Under the pieces are notes generated by a model, which did not search any database, was not told where the DNA came from, and saw only the letters and a program-made list of their open reading frames with translations. Of a DNA stretch of 64,000 bases, positions 24,785 through 35,521 are shown piece by piece (positions within the stretch are counted from its first letter, which is position 1; each line of letters begins with the position of its first letter). The stretch is from assembly GCF_016793825.1 (NCBI RefSeq), contig NZ_JAEULM010000021.1, positions 1-64,000 of the forward strand, given 5' to 3'. Source of the DNA: Sphingopyxis sp. (GTDB lineage: Bacteria; Pseudomonadota; Alphaproteobacteria; Sphingomonadales; Sphingomonadaceae). The translations under genes and the position numbers were made by a program.

Positions 24785-27670
24785 TTAGTTAGCGGGTTTC
24801 GCTATTTCCACCGGCAGGCCCAGCCCGTCAAGCTGCGGTTTCACGACCGCTGCATCGCCGACGATGACATAGACGAGGTCGCCGGTGCTGAGCGACTGCC
24901 GCGCCGCGGCATCGATCTCTGCGGCGGTCATCGCTTCATAGGCCTTGGGCAGCGTTTCGTAATAATTGTCGGGGCGCGCGAATTTCACGATCTGGCGCAG
25001 GCCGCCCAGCACATCGGTCGAGGTTTCGAAGCTTCCGGGAAGCTCGCGAACATTCCCATTGACCGTGCGTTGCAGTTCCTCCTTCGTGACGCCCTTGTCG
25101 CCAAGGAAGGCCTTGAGGTCGCTCTGAAACTCGCGGATCGAATCGCCGGTACGATCGGCCTGCACAGGCGCGACCGCAACCCAGGTCAGCCGGTCGCTGT
25201 CGTTCGAGATGCGCGAGCGCACGCCATAGGACCAGCCCTTGGTTTCGCGCAGATTGGTGTTGAAACGCGACAGGAAATTGCCGCCGAAGATATCGTTCGC
25301 CGACCGCAACACTTCCAGATCGTCGGTTCCCTTCGCGGTCAGCACCTTGCCGGCCATGATCACCGACTGCGGCGACTTGGGCCGGTCGAAGAGCAGGATG
25401 CGCGGCGTCGGCGCGGGGACCGGCGTCTCGAAATGCTTCACGCCCTTCGCCGCTGCCGGCGCCTTCCAGTTGCCGAACGCGGCGTCGAGCTGCTTCGTCA
25501 CGTCTTTCAGCGTCGTATCGCCGACGACGAAAATCCTGGCATTGTCGGGACGCACCCACGCGGCGTGGAATGCCGCGAGCTGGTCGCGCGTTGCGGAGGT
25601 CACGGCGGCCGTCGTGCCAAGTCCCGAGGGCGGAATGCCATAGGGATGGTCGGCGCCGTACAGCACCGGCATCAGCACCCGGCCCGCGATCGCGTTGGGA
25701 TTGTTGAGTTCGGCCTTCAACCGGTTGAGCTGCTGCGCACGCACGCGATCCAGTTCCTGCCCGTCGAACGCGGGATTGCGGATGTAATCGGCCAGCAGGC
25801 CGAGCGAGGCGGACAGGTTCGGTTTCAATGCGAACAGGCTGAACACCGTCTCGTCGGCGGTCGCCGAACCGTCGATCTGGGCGCCAAGGCGTTCCTTCGC
25901 TTCGGCGAAAGCGATCGAATCGCGGCTCGTCGTTCCTTCGTCCATCAGGCTGAGCATCAGCGACTGGGTGCCGAGCGCGTCATGCGGATCGGCGGCATAG
26001 CCGGCGTCGAAGCTCACCGCGACATTGACCGTCGGCACCGTCGCGCGGCGCGCGAAGACGACCTCGATCCCGTTCTTGAGCTTCGCCCGCTCGATCGCCG
26101 GGAAGTCGAGGGCCTTCAGGTCGGCGACGGCCGGCAGCTGCGACCGGTCGGCGATCTGCGTGGCGGCGCCAATGCCCGTATCGGGACCGATATCGCCGAG
26201 CGCGGGGTTCCAGTACCGGTCGGGCGCGACCGCTTCGGCGACCTTGCCGGCGGTTACCGCACCGCCGCGATTCTCACCGCCCTCGGTCCGTTCGCCGGGG
26301 GTATAGGTCAGCGAAAAGGCCGGGCGCGACATCCATTTTTGCGCGACCGCCTTCACCTCATCGGGCGTGGCCTTGGCGAGGCGGTCGAGCTCGACCTTAT
26401 AATATGCGGGATCGTTCGAATAGAGCGCACCCTCGGCCAGCGTCACCGCCTTGCCGCCGAAGCCGCCGACCGATTCCAGGCCCGCGATCGTGCCGCCGAG
26501 ATAGCTCGCCGCCGCGCGCTGCAGTTCGTCGGCGGTCGGGCCTTCGGCAAGGAATTTGGCGATCTCCTCGTCCAGCTTCTTGCCGACGACCGCCACGTCG
26601 GTACCCGCCTTCACGTCGGCCTGGACGAGCAGGATACCCGCATCCTCGAACGTCTGGGCAAAGGCGCCGACATTGACCGCGACGGGGTCCTTGCGAACCA
26701 TCGCATTGTCGAGCCGCGACGACGACAGGCCGCCGAGCACGGCCGTCGCCATCTGGAGCGCCACGCCGTCGGCGTCGTTCAGGCCGGGGATCGCCCACAT
26801 GCGATAGATGCGCGTCGTGGGAACCAGGTCCTTGACTTCCTTCGCGAGCGGCGCGGGCAGCGTCGGAACGGCGGTCTGCGGCGCCTTCACTTCGGGGCCA
26901 CGGGGAATGTCGCCGAACCATTCGGTGACCTTGGCCTTTGCGGTCGCCAGATCGACATCGCCCGCCAGCACGAGCACCGCATTGTTCGGGCCGTAATTGT
27001 CGGTGAACCACTTTTTCACGTCGGCGAGGCTCGCCGAGTTGAGGTCGCCCATCGATCCGATCGTGCTGTGGTGATAGGGATGCCCCTTGGGAAAGAGATT
27101 CTCGAAAATCTCATAGCGCAGCAGCCCATAGGGGTTGTTGTCGCCCTGCCGCTTTTCGTTCTGGACGACACCGCGCTGGTTATCGAGCTTTTCCTGCGTC
27201 ACCGCGCCGAGCAGATGCCCCATGCGATCGCTTTCGAGGAAAAGGGCACGGTCGAGCGCGCCGGTCGGCACCGTCTCGAAATAATTGGTCCGGTCGACGT
27301 TGGTCGTGCCGTTGCTGTCGGTCGCCCCGACCTCCTGCAGCGGCTCGAAAAAATCGCCCGGCGAATTTTCCGATCCGTTAAACATCAGATGTTCGAAGAG
27401 ATGGGCAAAGCCCGTCTTGCCCGCGGGCTCATGCTTCGACCCGACGCGGTACCAGACCGACACGGCGACAACGGGAGCCTTGCGATCTTCGTGGACGATG
27501 ACACGCAGGCCGTTGTCGAGCGTGAAGCTCTGGTACGGAATGTCGACAGCCTTGACGAGATCGGCAACGGGGGCAGGCTTGGCTTCCTTCGCTTTGGCGA
27601 GGGCGGGGCCGGCGGCGACAAGCGAAGTCGTCACCGCAAGGGCGAGAGCGAAGCGATGGAAACGGGGCAT
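24785..27670 (-). CDS. Secreted M16 zinc peptidase, two-domain (pitrilysin type)
   Basis: 961 residues with a signal peptide ending near ALA-KAKE (residue 25). Two M16 modules in tandem. The first has the inverted zinc motif HLFEH at 90-94 with E172 (QNEKRQ) as likely third ligand; the second, from about 520, lacks the motif and would form the inactive half of the clamshell, as in two-halved pitrilysins. It degrades short peptides, probably in the periplasm. ATG 27670 has ribosome site gaggaa; ten further upstream codons were rejected. Followed downstream by the small beta-rich gene. Confidence 0.95.
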   Translation of the reverse strand: MPRFHRFALALAVTTSLVAAGPALAKAKEAKPAPVADLVKAVDIPYQSFTLDNGLRVIVHEDRKAPVVAVSVWYRVGSKHEPAGKTGFAHLFEHLMFNGSENSPGDFFEPLQEVGATDSNGTTNVDRTNYFETVPTGALDRALFLESDRMGHLLGAVTQEKLDNQRGVVQNEKRQGDNNPYGLLRYEIFENLFPKGHPYHHSTIGSMGDLNSASLADVKKWFTDNYGPNNAVLVLAGDVDLATAKAKVTEWFGDIPRGPEVKAPQTAVPTLPAPLAKEVKDLVPTTRIYRMWAIPGLNDADGVALQMATAVLGGLSSSRLDNAMVRKDPVAVNVGAFAQTFEDAGILLVQADVKAGTDVAVVGKKLDEEIAKFLAEGPTADELQRAAASYLGGTIAGLESVGGFGGKAVTLAEGALYSNDPAYYKVELDRLAKATPDEVKAVAQKWMSRPAFSLTYTPGERTEGGENRGGAVTAGKVAEAVAPDRYWNPALGDIGPDTGIGAATQIADRSQLPAVADLKALDFPAIERAKLKNGIEVVFARRATVPTVNVAVSFDAGYAADPHDALGTQSLMLSLMDEGTTSRDSIAFAEAKERLGAQIDGSATADETVFSLFALKPNLSASLGLLADYIRNPAFDGQELDRVRAQQLNRLKAELNNPNAIAGRVLMPVLYGADHPYGIPPSGLGTTAAVTSATRDQLAAFHAAWVRPDNARIFVVGDTTLKDVTKQLDAAFGNWKAPAAAKGVKHFETPVPAPTPRILLFDRPKSPQSVIMAGKVLTAKGTDDLEVLRSANDIFGGNFLSRFNTNLRETKGWSYGVRSRISNDSDRLTWVAVAPVQADRTGDSIREFQSDLKAFLGDKGVTKEELQRTVNGNVRELPGSFETSTDVLGGLRQIVKFARPDNYYETLPKAYEAMTAAEIDAAARQSLSTGDLVYVIVGDAAVVKPQLDGLGLPVEIAKPAN

Positions 27671-27768
27671 GGAATTCCTCTTGGTAACCGATGCAGGCAA
27701 TCAAAACCTGCTGCGACCGGGTGCCGGATAGCACTGTATCAAGGGTTTAGGACAGCGTCCGACGGCTT

Positions 27769-29925
27769 TCAAGGCCGATAGAAACGCGCCCCGCTGGCCC
27801 GCAGCGTCGCCGGATCGAACAGAACGGGCTTCAGCTTGTGCGCGACGAACAGCGGCGCCTGATCGTTGTAATGCGGGCTGTCCGGCCGCGTCGTCGCCGC
27901 GCCGAAGGGCTGGATCGATTCCGACCGGACCTTGCCCGCGGCGTCCCAGGTCACGAACATGATGAAGCTGTCGCCGTGACGAACCTTCAATCGCCCGTCG
28001 GGCTCGGCGTCCCACAGGGTCGATGCGCGCACCGTGTCGTTGCCGCCGTCGAGCGGCAGGTCGACCCGGTGCGGCCCCTCGCCGTGGCGGAGGCGCAGGA
28101 CGGTGCCGAGCTTCGGATCGAGGCTCGCGAAATGCTCCTGCAGATGCTGGACCGTATCGCTCAGCACCTGGTGCGGATCGGGTTCGGGCTTGCGCTGGTA
28201 ATGGCTGCCGTTCGCGGGGCGCAGAACCATCAACGCGAGCGCGTCCCCCTTCCCCTTGCCGTCGAGGTTCCAGTCCCACTGCCGCAACAGCCGCTGCGCC
28301 TCGGCAAGGGCGGGGTCGCCCTTCGTGTCGAGCGCCAGCAGCTTTGCCATCCACGCCTTGGCATATCCGGTCTTCGCATAAGCGGTGTCATATTTGATGG
28401 TCTTCAGCCGCGCCTCGTCGATCTGCCCCGACGCCTCGAACAGTTCGATCAGCCTCGTCGCGCGGTTGGTCATGTCGTCCTCGACCCCGAGCAGCGGCGA
28501 AAAGGCCGCCGCGTCGAGCTCGTCGCCGGGCCCAGCGGCGACCCACGGCGTGTTGTTCGCGTTCATCACATAGCCCGACCGCGGATTGACGAGCGCCGGC
28601 ACCCGGTCGAACGGCAGCGTCTTCGTCCACAGGTCGGCCGATGTGTCCCCCGGCAGGACGCCGCGCCAGTTGAATCCCGCCGGCCGGTCGGGGAACATAG
28701 CATTATAGAAAAGCCCGATATTGCCCTTGGCATCGGCATAGATGAAGTTGGTCGCCGGCACGCCCTGCCCCGCCATCGCGGCGCGCCACTCGGCAAAGTT
28801 CGTCGCCTTGTTCAGCCGGTAATATTGCGTGACCATGTTCGCCTGATCCATCCCCGCGTAGCGGATCGCGAAGGCGCCCTTGTCGTTCCGGATCACCGGT
28901 CCGTGGACCGAGCGATAGATGGTACGGGGGACGGGCAGCACGAACGGCCCATATTTGACGCGCAGCCACACCCGCTTCGCCTCGAGCGGCAGCCATTTGC
29001 CGTCGAAGCGGTATTTCTCGCCGCTGTCGTCGAGTACCAGCTTGTAGACATCGATCAGATCGGGCCGGTTCACCGTATTGGTCCAGCCGAGATATTTGTT
29101 GTGACCGAGGAAGGGGTAAGGCGATCCGGGGAAATTCGCCCCCGCGAAATCCCAGCCCTCGCCCGAATGCACGACCAGTTCATACCAGGCCACGCCGCCG
29201 GTCCATGGCTGGTGCGAGTTCGAGACGAGCCGCGTCGCGCCGTCGGTCGATCGCGCCGGCGCGACCGCCATGCCGTTCGACCCGTTGGCTTCGGGATCGC
29301 GGCCCACCGGCGTCAGCTCGCGCGGGATCAGCTTACCCTTGGCGTCGAGCGACGGCCCGCCTTCGCGGCCGAGCGGCTTGTCCTCGGTCAGCCCGCCCAG
29401 CACCGAATCGAGCCCGAAGAAGAAAGGCGAACGCAGCACGAAACCCGCGACGACGTCCTCGCCCGTCACGGGAAACAGGCCCGACAACCGCACTTCGTCC
29501 GGATGCTTGTCGGCATAATGGTTGAGCCCGGCGGCATAGGCGGTGAAGAGAATCTGGACGTCCTTCGGCAACCGCGGCCAGTCGCGCGTCGTGGTCTTGC
29601 GAATATCGAGCAGCGCGGCGGCGTAATCGACCTTCGCCCCGTCGGCGCCCAGCATCGCGCCGGCCCGCCCGCGCGTCATCGCGAGAACTTCCTGCAAGGT
29701 CGAAAAATCATCCTCGGCATGCGCGAAGGCGATGCCATAGGCGACGTCGGCGTCGGTCTTTCCAAAGATGTGCGGCACCCCGAACTTGTCGCGGGCAATC
29801 TGGACGTCGGTCGGCTTGAAGGTCGGCGCGGCGGGCGGCTTCGCGGTCAGCGGCTCCCAGACGGCAAGCGCGGCCGCGGCCACGACGACCAGCACCAGAA
29901 GTCCCAGAAAAATCCGTCGCAGCAT
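27769..29925 (-). CDS. Penicillin acylase family Ntn hydrolase (possible acyl-homoserine lactone acylase)
   Basis: 718 residues. A hydrophobic N-terminal segment (about 5-23) exports or anchors it. The precursor should cleave itself before S216 (EANGSNGMAVAPARS), making S216 the N-terminal nucleophile of the beta chain, with the oxyanion His in SNSHQPW and Asn in the NNTPW region. Family members hydrolyse penicillins, aculeacin or the amide bond of N-acyl homoserine lactones (PvdQ, QuiP). Substrate cannot be decided from sequence. Divergent from clpB across 162 bases; downstream is the M16 peptidase, 98 bases away. Confidence 0.93.
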   Translation of the reverse strand: MLRRIFLGLLVLVVVAAAALAVWEPLTAKPPAAPTFKPTDVQIARDKFGVPHIFGKTDADVAYGIAFAHAEDDFSTLQEVLAMTRGRAGAMLGADGAKVDYAAALLDIRKTTTRDWPRLPKDVQILFTAYAAGLNHYADKHPDEVRLSGLFPVTGEDVVAGFVLRSPFFFGLDSVLGGLTEDKPLGREGGPSLDAKGKLIPRELTPVGRDPEANGSNGMAVAPARSTDGATRLVSNSHQPWTGGVAWYELVVHSGEGWDFAGANFPGSPYPFLGHNKYLGWTNTVNRPDLIDVYKLVLDDSGEKYRFDGKWLPLEAKRVWLRVKYGPFVLPVPRTIYRSVHGPVIRNDKGAFAIRYAGMDQANMVTQYYRLNKATNFAEWRAAMAGQGVPATNFIYADAKGNIGLFYNAMFPDRPAGFNWRGVLPGDTSADLWTKTLPFDRVPALVNPRSGYVMNANNTPWVAAGPGDELDAAAFSPLLGVEDDMTNRATRLIELFEASGQIDEARLKTIKYDTAYAKTGYAKAWMAKLLALDTKGDPALAEAQRLLRQWDWNLDGKGKGDALALMVLRPANGSHYQRKPEPDPHQVLSDTVQHLQEHFASLDPKLGTVLRLRHGEGPHRVDLPLDGGNDTVRASTLWDAEPDGRLKVRHGDSFIMFVTWDAAGKVRSESIQPFGAATTRPDSPHYNDQAPLFVAHKLKPVLFDPATLRASGARFYRP

Positions 29926-30032
29926 CTTCGACCCTTTTGACGCATGGCAGGCGCGCCTGTGTGGCGGGCCTGTTCGTCGAAGGCAAGCGACTGTCGTTTG
30001 TCGATGCCGGATTTCATATCCGCGTGCGCCCT

Positions 30033-30060
30033 CTTGTGTTGCACAATGGCAACACTATCT
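30033..30060 (+). promoter_or_regulatory. RpoH-type heat-shock promoter of clpB
   Basis: CTTG at 30033-30036, then exactly 17 bases, then ACTATCT at 30054-30060. The alphaproteobacterial sigma-32 consensus is CTTG-N17-CYTATNT; six of seven -10 positions fit. Start of transcription would be near 30067, about 20 bases before the clpB ATG. The spacer is a perfect inverted repeat, TGTTGC-N6-GCAACA (30037-30054), which may be a repressor site overlapping the promoter. Confidence 0.8.
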
Positions 30061-30087
30061 CTGACAGCGAGAAAGGGGCTTATCCAC

Positions 30088-32667
<2,580 letters not shown>

Positions 32668-32678
32668 TCAGAAAGTCA

Positions 32679-32706
32679 GAAAGGGCGGCAGAGATGCCGC
32701 CCTTTC
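32679..32706. terminator. Perfect 12-bp hairpin terminator between clpB and the secreted-protein cluster
   Basis: GAAAGGGCGGCA and TGCCGCCCTTTC pair perfectly around the four-base loop GAGA. The stem serves both convergent transcripts; the downstream T-tract is short (TTTCC). Confidence 0.88.
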
Positions 32707-32731
32707 CAATCCGCAAAAGCCGCTGCTGGTT

Positions 32732-33055
32732 TCAGCAGGGCCCCATCGGCGAACAGCTGCTCGCCTTGCTGGTAAAATGATCCAGCGTGTCGCGCGAGTC
32801 CTGGTTGCCCTGAACCCAGAGCTTTTTCCACTCGTCATTGGTGTGACAGACGCGCGCCTTCTTCACCAGCGACCCGATCTCCTCGATCTTGCGGCATTTG
32901 ATGAAGTCGGGATGGGTCGGCGCAAGGCCGACGTTATAGGCCTTGATCTCACTGCCCGTCATCGTCGACGCCGGCCGGTCGAGGGGTGGCCGACGCTCTT
33001 CGACCGCCGGAGCGGCGCCGGTAGCCAGCGCCAGAACCATCATCGTCGGGTTCAT
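32732..33055 (-). CDS. Small secreted protein, tandem paralog family, copy 4
   Basis: 107 residues with a short hydrophobic leader (MNPTMMVLALATGAA). The ATG at 33055 has a good site (aggag, 6 bases away). The core is shared with three upstream neighbours: MTGSEIKAYNVGL, HPDFIKCRKIEEIGSLVKK, RVCHTNDEWKKLW, GNQDSRD. Cys residues at two core positions (KCRK and RVCH) and a Cys-containing tail (SSCSPMGPC) suggest disulfides in the periplasm. Nearly identical to copy 3 over the core, also in DNA, so the last duplication is recent. Family function unknown. Confidence 0.82.
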   Translation of the reverse strand: MNPTMMVLALATGAAPAVEERRPPLDRPASTMTGSEIKAYNVGLAPTHPDFIKCRKIEEIGSLVKKARVCHTNDEWKKLWVQGNQDSRDTLDHFTSKASSCSPMGPC

Positions 33056-33087
33056 CAAAGCCTCCTATCCTCGCCGGTTCGGCCGAC

Positions 33088-33441
33088 TCAGCAGCCTCCC
33101 GTATGACGACAATCGCTAAACTTGCTGGCATAGGCGTCCACCGTGTCACGCGAGTCCTGGTTGCCCTGAACCCACAACTGTTTCCACTCGTCATTGGTGT
33201 GGCAGACACGCGCCTTCTTCACCAGCGACCCGATCTCCTCGATCTTCCGGCACTTGATGAAATCCGGATGGACAGGGTCAAGGCCCTGATTATACGCCTT
33301 TATCTCTGTTCCCGTCATCGTCGATGCGGGCCGGTCGAGCGGCGGGCGACGCTCTGCACTGTCGGTTGCGGTTGCGGTTGCGGTTGCGGCCGTTGGTGCG
33401 GCCATTGCCGACAACGCCAGTGCGATCACCATATTAATCAC
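33088..33441 (-). CDS. Small secreted protein, tandem paralog family, copy 3 (GTG start)
   Basis: 117 residues if translation starts at GTG 33441, which has an ideal ribosome site (aggagg, 6 bases away); the next ATG at 33432 is 15 bases from it. The leader is VINMVIALALSAMAA, then an Ala-Thr repeat (TATATATD). The core repeats the family pattern: MTGTEIKAYNQGL, HPDFIKCRKIEEIGSLVKK, RVCHTNDEWKQLW, GNQDSRD, with a Cys tail (SDCRHTGGC). It follows copy 2 by 13 bases and so belongs to the same transcript. Confidence 0.82.
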   Translation of the reverse strand: MINMVIALALSAMAAPTAATATATATDSAERRPPLDRPASTMTGTEIKAYNQGLDPVHPDFIKCRKIEEIGSLVKKARVCHTNDEWKQLWVQGNQDSRDTVDAYASKFSDCRHTGGC

Positions 33442-33454
33442 CTTATGCCTCCTG

Positions 33455-33811
33455 TTATTGCGGTCGCCCCGTCGACGGCATGATCTGGTCCTTTGGTTCC
33501 TGTGAACTGCTGAAGCCGCGCTGAATCCACTCCATGGAATCGCGCGCCTCCTGATTGCCCCTGTCGGCGATCCGCTTCCAATCGGCATTGGTGTTGCAGA
33601 CACGCAGTTTCTTGACGAGCGAGCCGACCTGCTCGAGGCGGCGGCAGCGGATATAGTCGTCGTCGGTCGATGCGCGGCCCTGATTGTAAAGGTCGATCTC
33701 GGCGCCGGTCATATCCGACGGCGCACGCGCAAGCGGCGTATCGCCTTCGCTGGCAAGGACGGGCGCCGCCGACAGGAAGATCAGCAACGCCAGACTGGCG
33801 GCTCTGTGCAT
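33455..33811 (-). CDS. Small secreted protein, tandem paralog family, copy 2
   Basis: 118 residues. Signal peptide MHRAASLALLIFLSAAPVLAS with ribosome site gggagag. The core is a more divergent version of the family: MTGAEIDLYNQGR, DDYIRCRRLEQVGSLVKKLR, VCNTNADWKRIADRGNQEARD. It lacks the C-terminal Cys tail of copies 3 and 4 but keeps the two core Cys. Same strand and close spacing with the other copies indicate one operon. Function unknown. Confidence 0.82.
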   Translation of the reverse strand: MHRAASLALLIFLSAAPVLASEGDTPLARAPSDMTGAEIDLYNQGRASTDDDYIRCRRLEQVGSLVKKLRVCNTNADWKRIADRGNQEARDSMEWIQRGFSSSQEPKDQIMPSTGRPQ

Positions 33812-33841
33812 CGTCTCTCCCCTTTCCGATCAATCTGACAA

Positions 33842-34180
33842 TCAGTTGGACGAACTGCCGCCCTTGCTGGTGAAGGCCTCGGTCGCATCGCGCGCATTCT
33901 GGCTGCTGTTCGCGATCACTTCCTTCCATTTTTCGTTCGTGTGGCAAACGCGAACCTTCTTCACCAGCGAGCCAAGCTCCAGCGTTTTGCGGCACTTGAT
34001 GAAATAGGGATGCGTCTCGGGAAGGCCGGCATTGTACGCCTTGATCTCGGTCGGCGTCATCGCCGACGGCGTCTTGGTGGGCGGCGCGCGGTCAACCGGG
34101 GTCGCTCCCTCGGCAGCGAAAGCGGCAGGCGCGGCGAGCAACGCCGCAGCGGCAAGCATGGGTAGAATCCGGGTCATCAT
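33842..34180 (-). CDS. Small secreted protein, tandem paralog family, copy 1
   Basis: 112 residues, first gene of the four-copy operon, with a strong ribosome site (aggaggacc). Signal peptide MLAAAALLAAPAAFAAEG. Core: MTPTEIKAYNAGL, HPYFIKCRKTLELGSLVKK, RVCHTNEKWKEVI, NSSQNARDATEAF. Two core Cys could form one disulfide. The tail is SKGGSSSN without Cys. The 113 bases before it, up to the beta-hydroxylase stop, show no clear promoter. Confidence 0.82.
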   Translation of the reverse strand: MMTRILPMLAAAALLAAPAAFAAEGATPVDRAPPTKTPSAMTPTEIKAYNAGLPETHPYFIKCRKTLELGSLVKKVRVCHTNEKWKEVIANSSQNARDATEAFTSKGGSSSN

Positions 34181-34293
34181 GGTCCTCCTGCCGCGGGCAG
34201 GACCCGCAGCCTCATTTGGCCATCATATTTGGCCTATGGCCTTTCGCAAAGCGGATTTTCGATCGAGGATGGAGCTAGTTCGGCGAACCCGAA

Positions 34294-35484
34294 TTACCGC
34301 GCCACCGCATATCCCGACGCATCGGCCGACGCGAAATAGCGCAGCAACAGCTCGCGCTCGCCTGTCGTCAGATGAGGATTCCACACGTCGAAGATCAGCA
34401 CCGCGCGCAGTTCATCGCTGTCGTTCCACGCTTCATGCTCGATGGTATCGTCAAAGGCAAAGGCCCGGCCCTCCTCCCACGCCCGCGTTTCGCCGCCGAC
34501 ACGGAACCCGCATCCCGGCGGCACGATCAGCGGCAGGTGGACGATGGCACGGGTGTTCGTGACGCCGGTATGCGGCGGGATGCGCGTGCGCGGCTTCAGC
34601 ATCGAGAAAAAGGCGCTTGGTGCACGGCCGGGAATGCGCGCCCCCGGAACCGCCGCCAGCGCCGCCGCCGTGGCGGGACAGCGGTCGAGGACGGGCTGGT
34701 TGGGTTCGCCATATTCCCACAGGAAGCAGGCGCCCCAGTCGAGCCGGTTGTCGAGCCCCGACCAGATCGATTCGGGCGTCCCCGCATCCATCCGTACATA
34801 GGGACGAAGCGCCTCGCCCGGATCGGCAAGCAGCGCCATCAGTTCGGCACGGATCGCCGGCACCTGCGCTTCGATGTTGGCGAACCAGGGGAAATGATGC
34901 TGGTCGAAAAACTCGTCGGCGGGCAGGAAGGGATAGAAAATGCCCGCGCATTCGTTGTGATAGACGCGCCGCCGCCCCAGCGCGCTGGCGATGAAGGCCT
35001 CGCCGCGCCGCGCCTCGGTTTCCGACAAATCGCCGCGAAGAACGCGAAAGGCGTCCGACGCCGCCGCGAACATCGCACCGGTCGCCCCGTCGATGAAAGC
35101 CTGCCCCTGCGCGAGCAACGGCGCAAGCGGCGGCGGCACCGGGTCGAGCTGCGCGCCGAGCGACACCGCCGCGCTCCACGCGGCCAACGCCTGACCGCCT
35201 TCACCAAGCGCTTCATGGCGTTCGGCCTTGCGGATCCACGCCATCAGGTCGCGACGATCGATCGACAGCGCGATGTCGAGCGCCGCGATTTCCTTCGGCG
35301 CATCGTCAAGCGCACGCCAGGCCGAAGCGAGGTTGCGGTGCAGCGCGCCCGATCGCGGATCGGCGGCGACGGCAGCGGCGAAATGTGTGGCGGCGGCCTG
35401 CGGATCGCCCGATTGCAGGGCCGCAATGCCAAGGCGATTGGCTTCGACGGCGGATGCGGGCGGGGTCGCGCTGGTCATGGCCAT
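34294..35484 (-). CDS. TPR-containing aspartyl/asparaginyl beta-hydroxylase-like protein
   Basis: About 396 residues. The N-terminal third has TPR-like helical repeats (AANRLGIAALQSGDPQAA..., LHRNLASAWRALDD, a third near residue 80). The C-terminal third is the Fe/2-oxoglutarate cupin of the Asp/Asn hydroxylase family: H in IPPHTGVTNTR, H in DDTIEHEAWN and R in the following RAVLIFDVWNP. Such enzymes hydroxylate protein side chains or small peptides. Starts at 35493, 35484 and 35478 are all possible and none has a good ribosome site. It is divergent from the sulfotransferase-like gene with fewer than 45 bases between them. Confidence 0.87.
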   Translation of the reverse strand: MAMTSATPPASAVEANRLGIAALQSGDPQAAATHFAAAVAADPRSGALHRNLASAWRALDDAPKEIAALDIALSIDRRDLMAWIRKAERHEALGEGGQALAAWSAAVSLGAQLDPVPPPLAPLLAQGQAFIDGATGAMFAAASDAFRVLRGDLSETEARRGEAFIASALGRRRVYHNECAGIFYPFLPADEFFDQHHFPWFANIEAQVPAIRAELMALLADPGEALRPYVRMDAGTPESIWSGLDNRLDWGACFLWEYGEPNQPVLDRCPATAAALAAVPGARIPGRAPSAFFSMLKPRTRIPPHTGVTNTRAIVHLPLIVPPGCGFRVGGETRAWEEGRAFAFDDTIEHEAWNDSDELRAVLIFDVWNPHLTTGERELLLRYFASADASGYAVAR

Positions 35485-35521
35485 GCTTGCCATCGGGCGG
35501 CGCAATCGGCAAGGTCGATTG

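Noticed and set aside
29944-30087. 48-codon N-terminal extension of ClpB
   Set aside because: ClpB families start at [10 protein letters not shown]; the extension overlaps the RpoH promoter and its palindrome.
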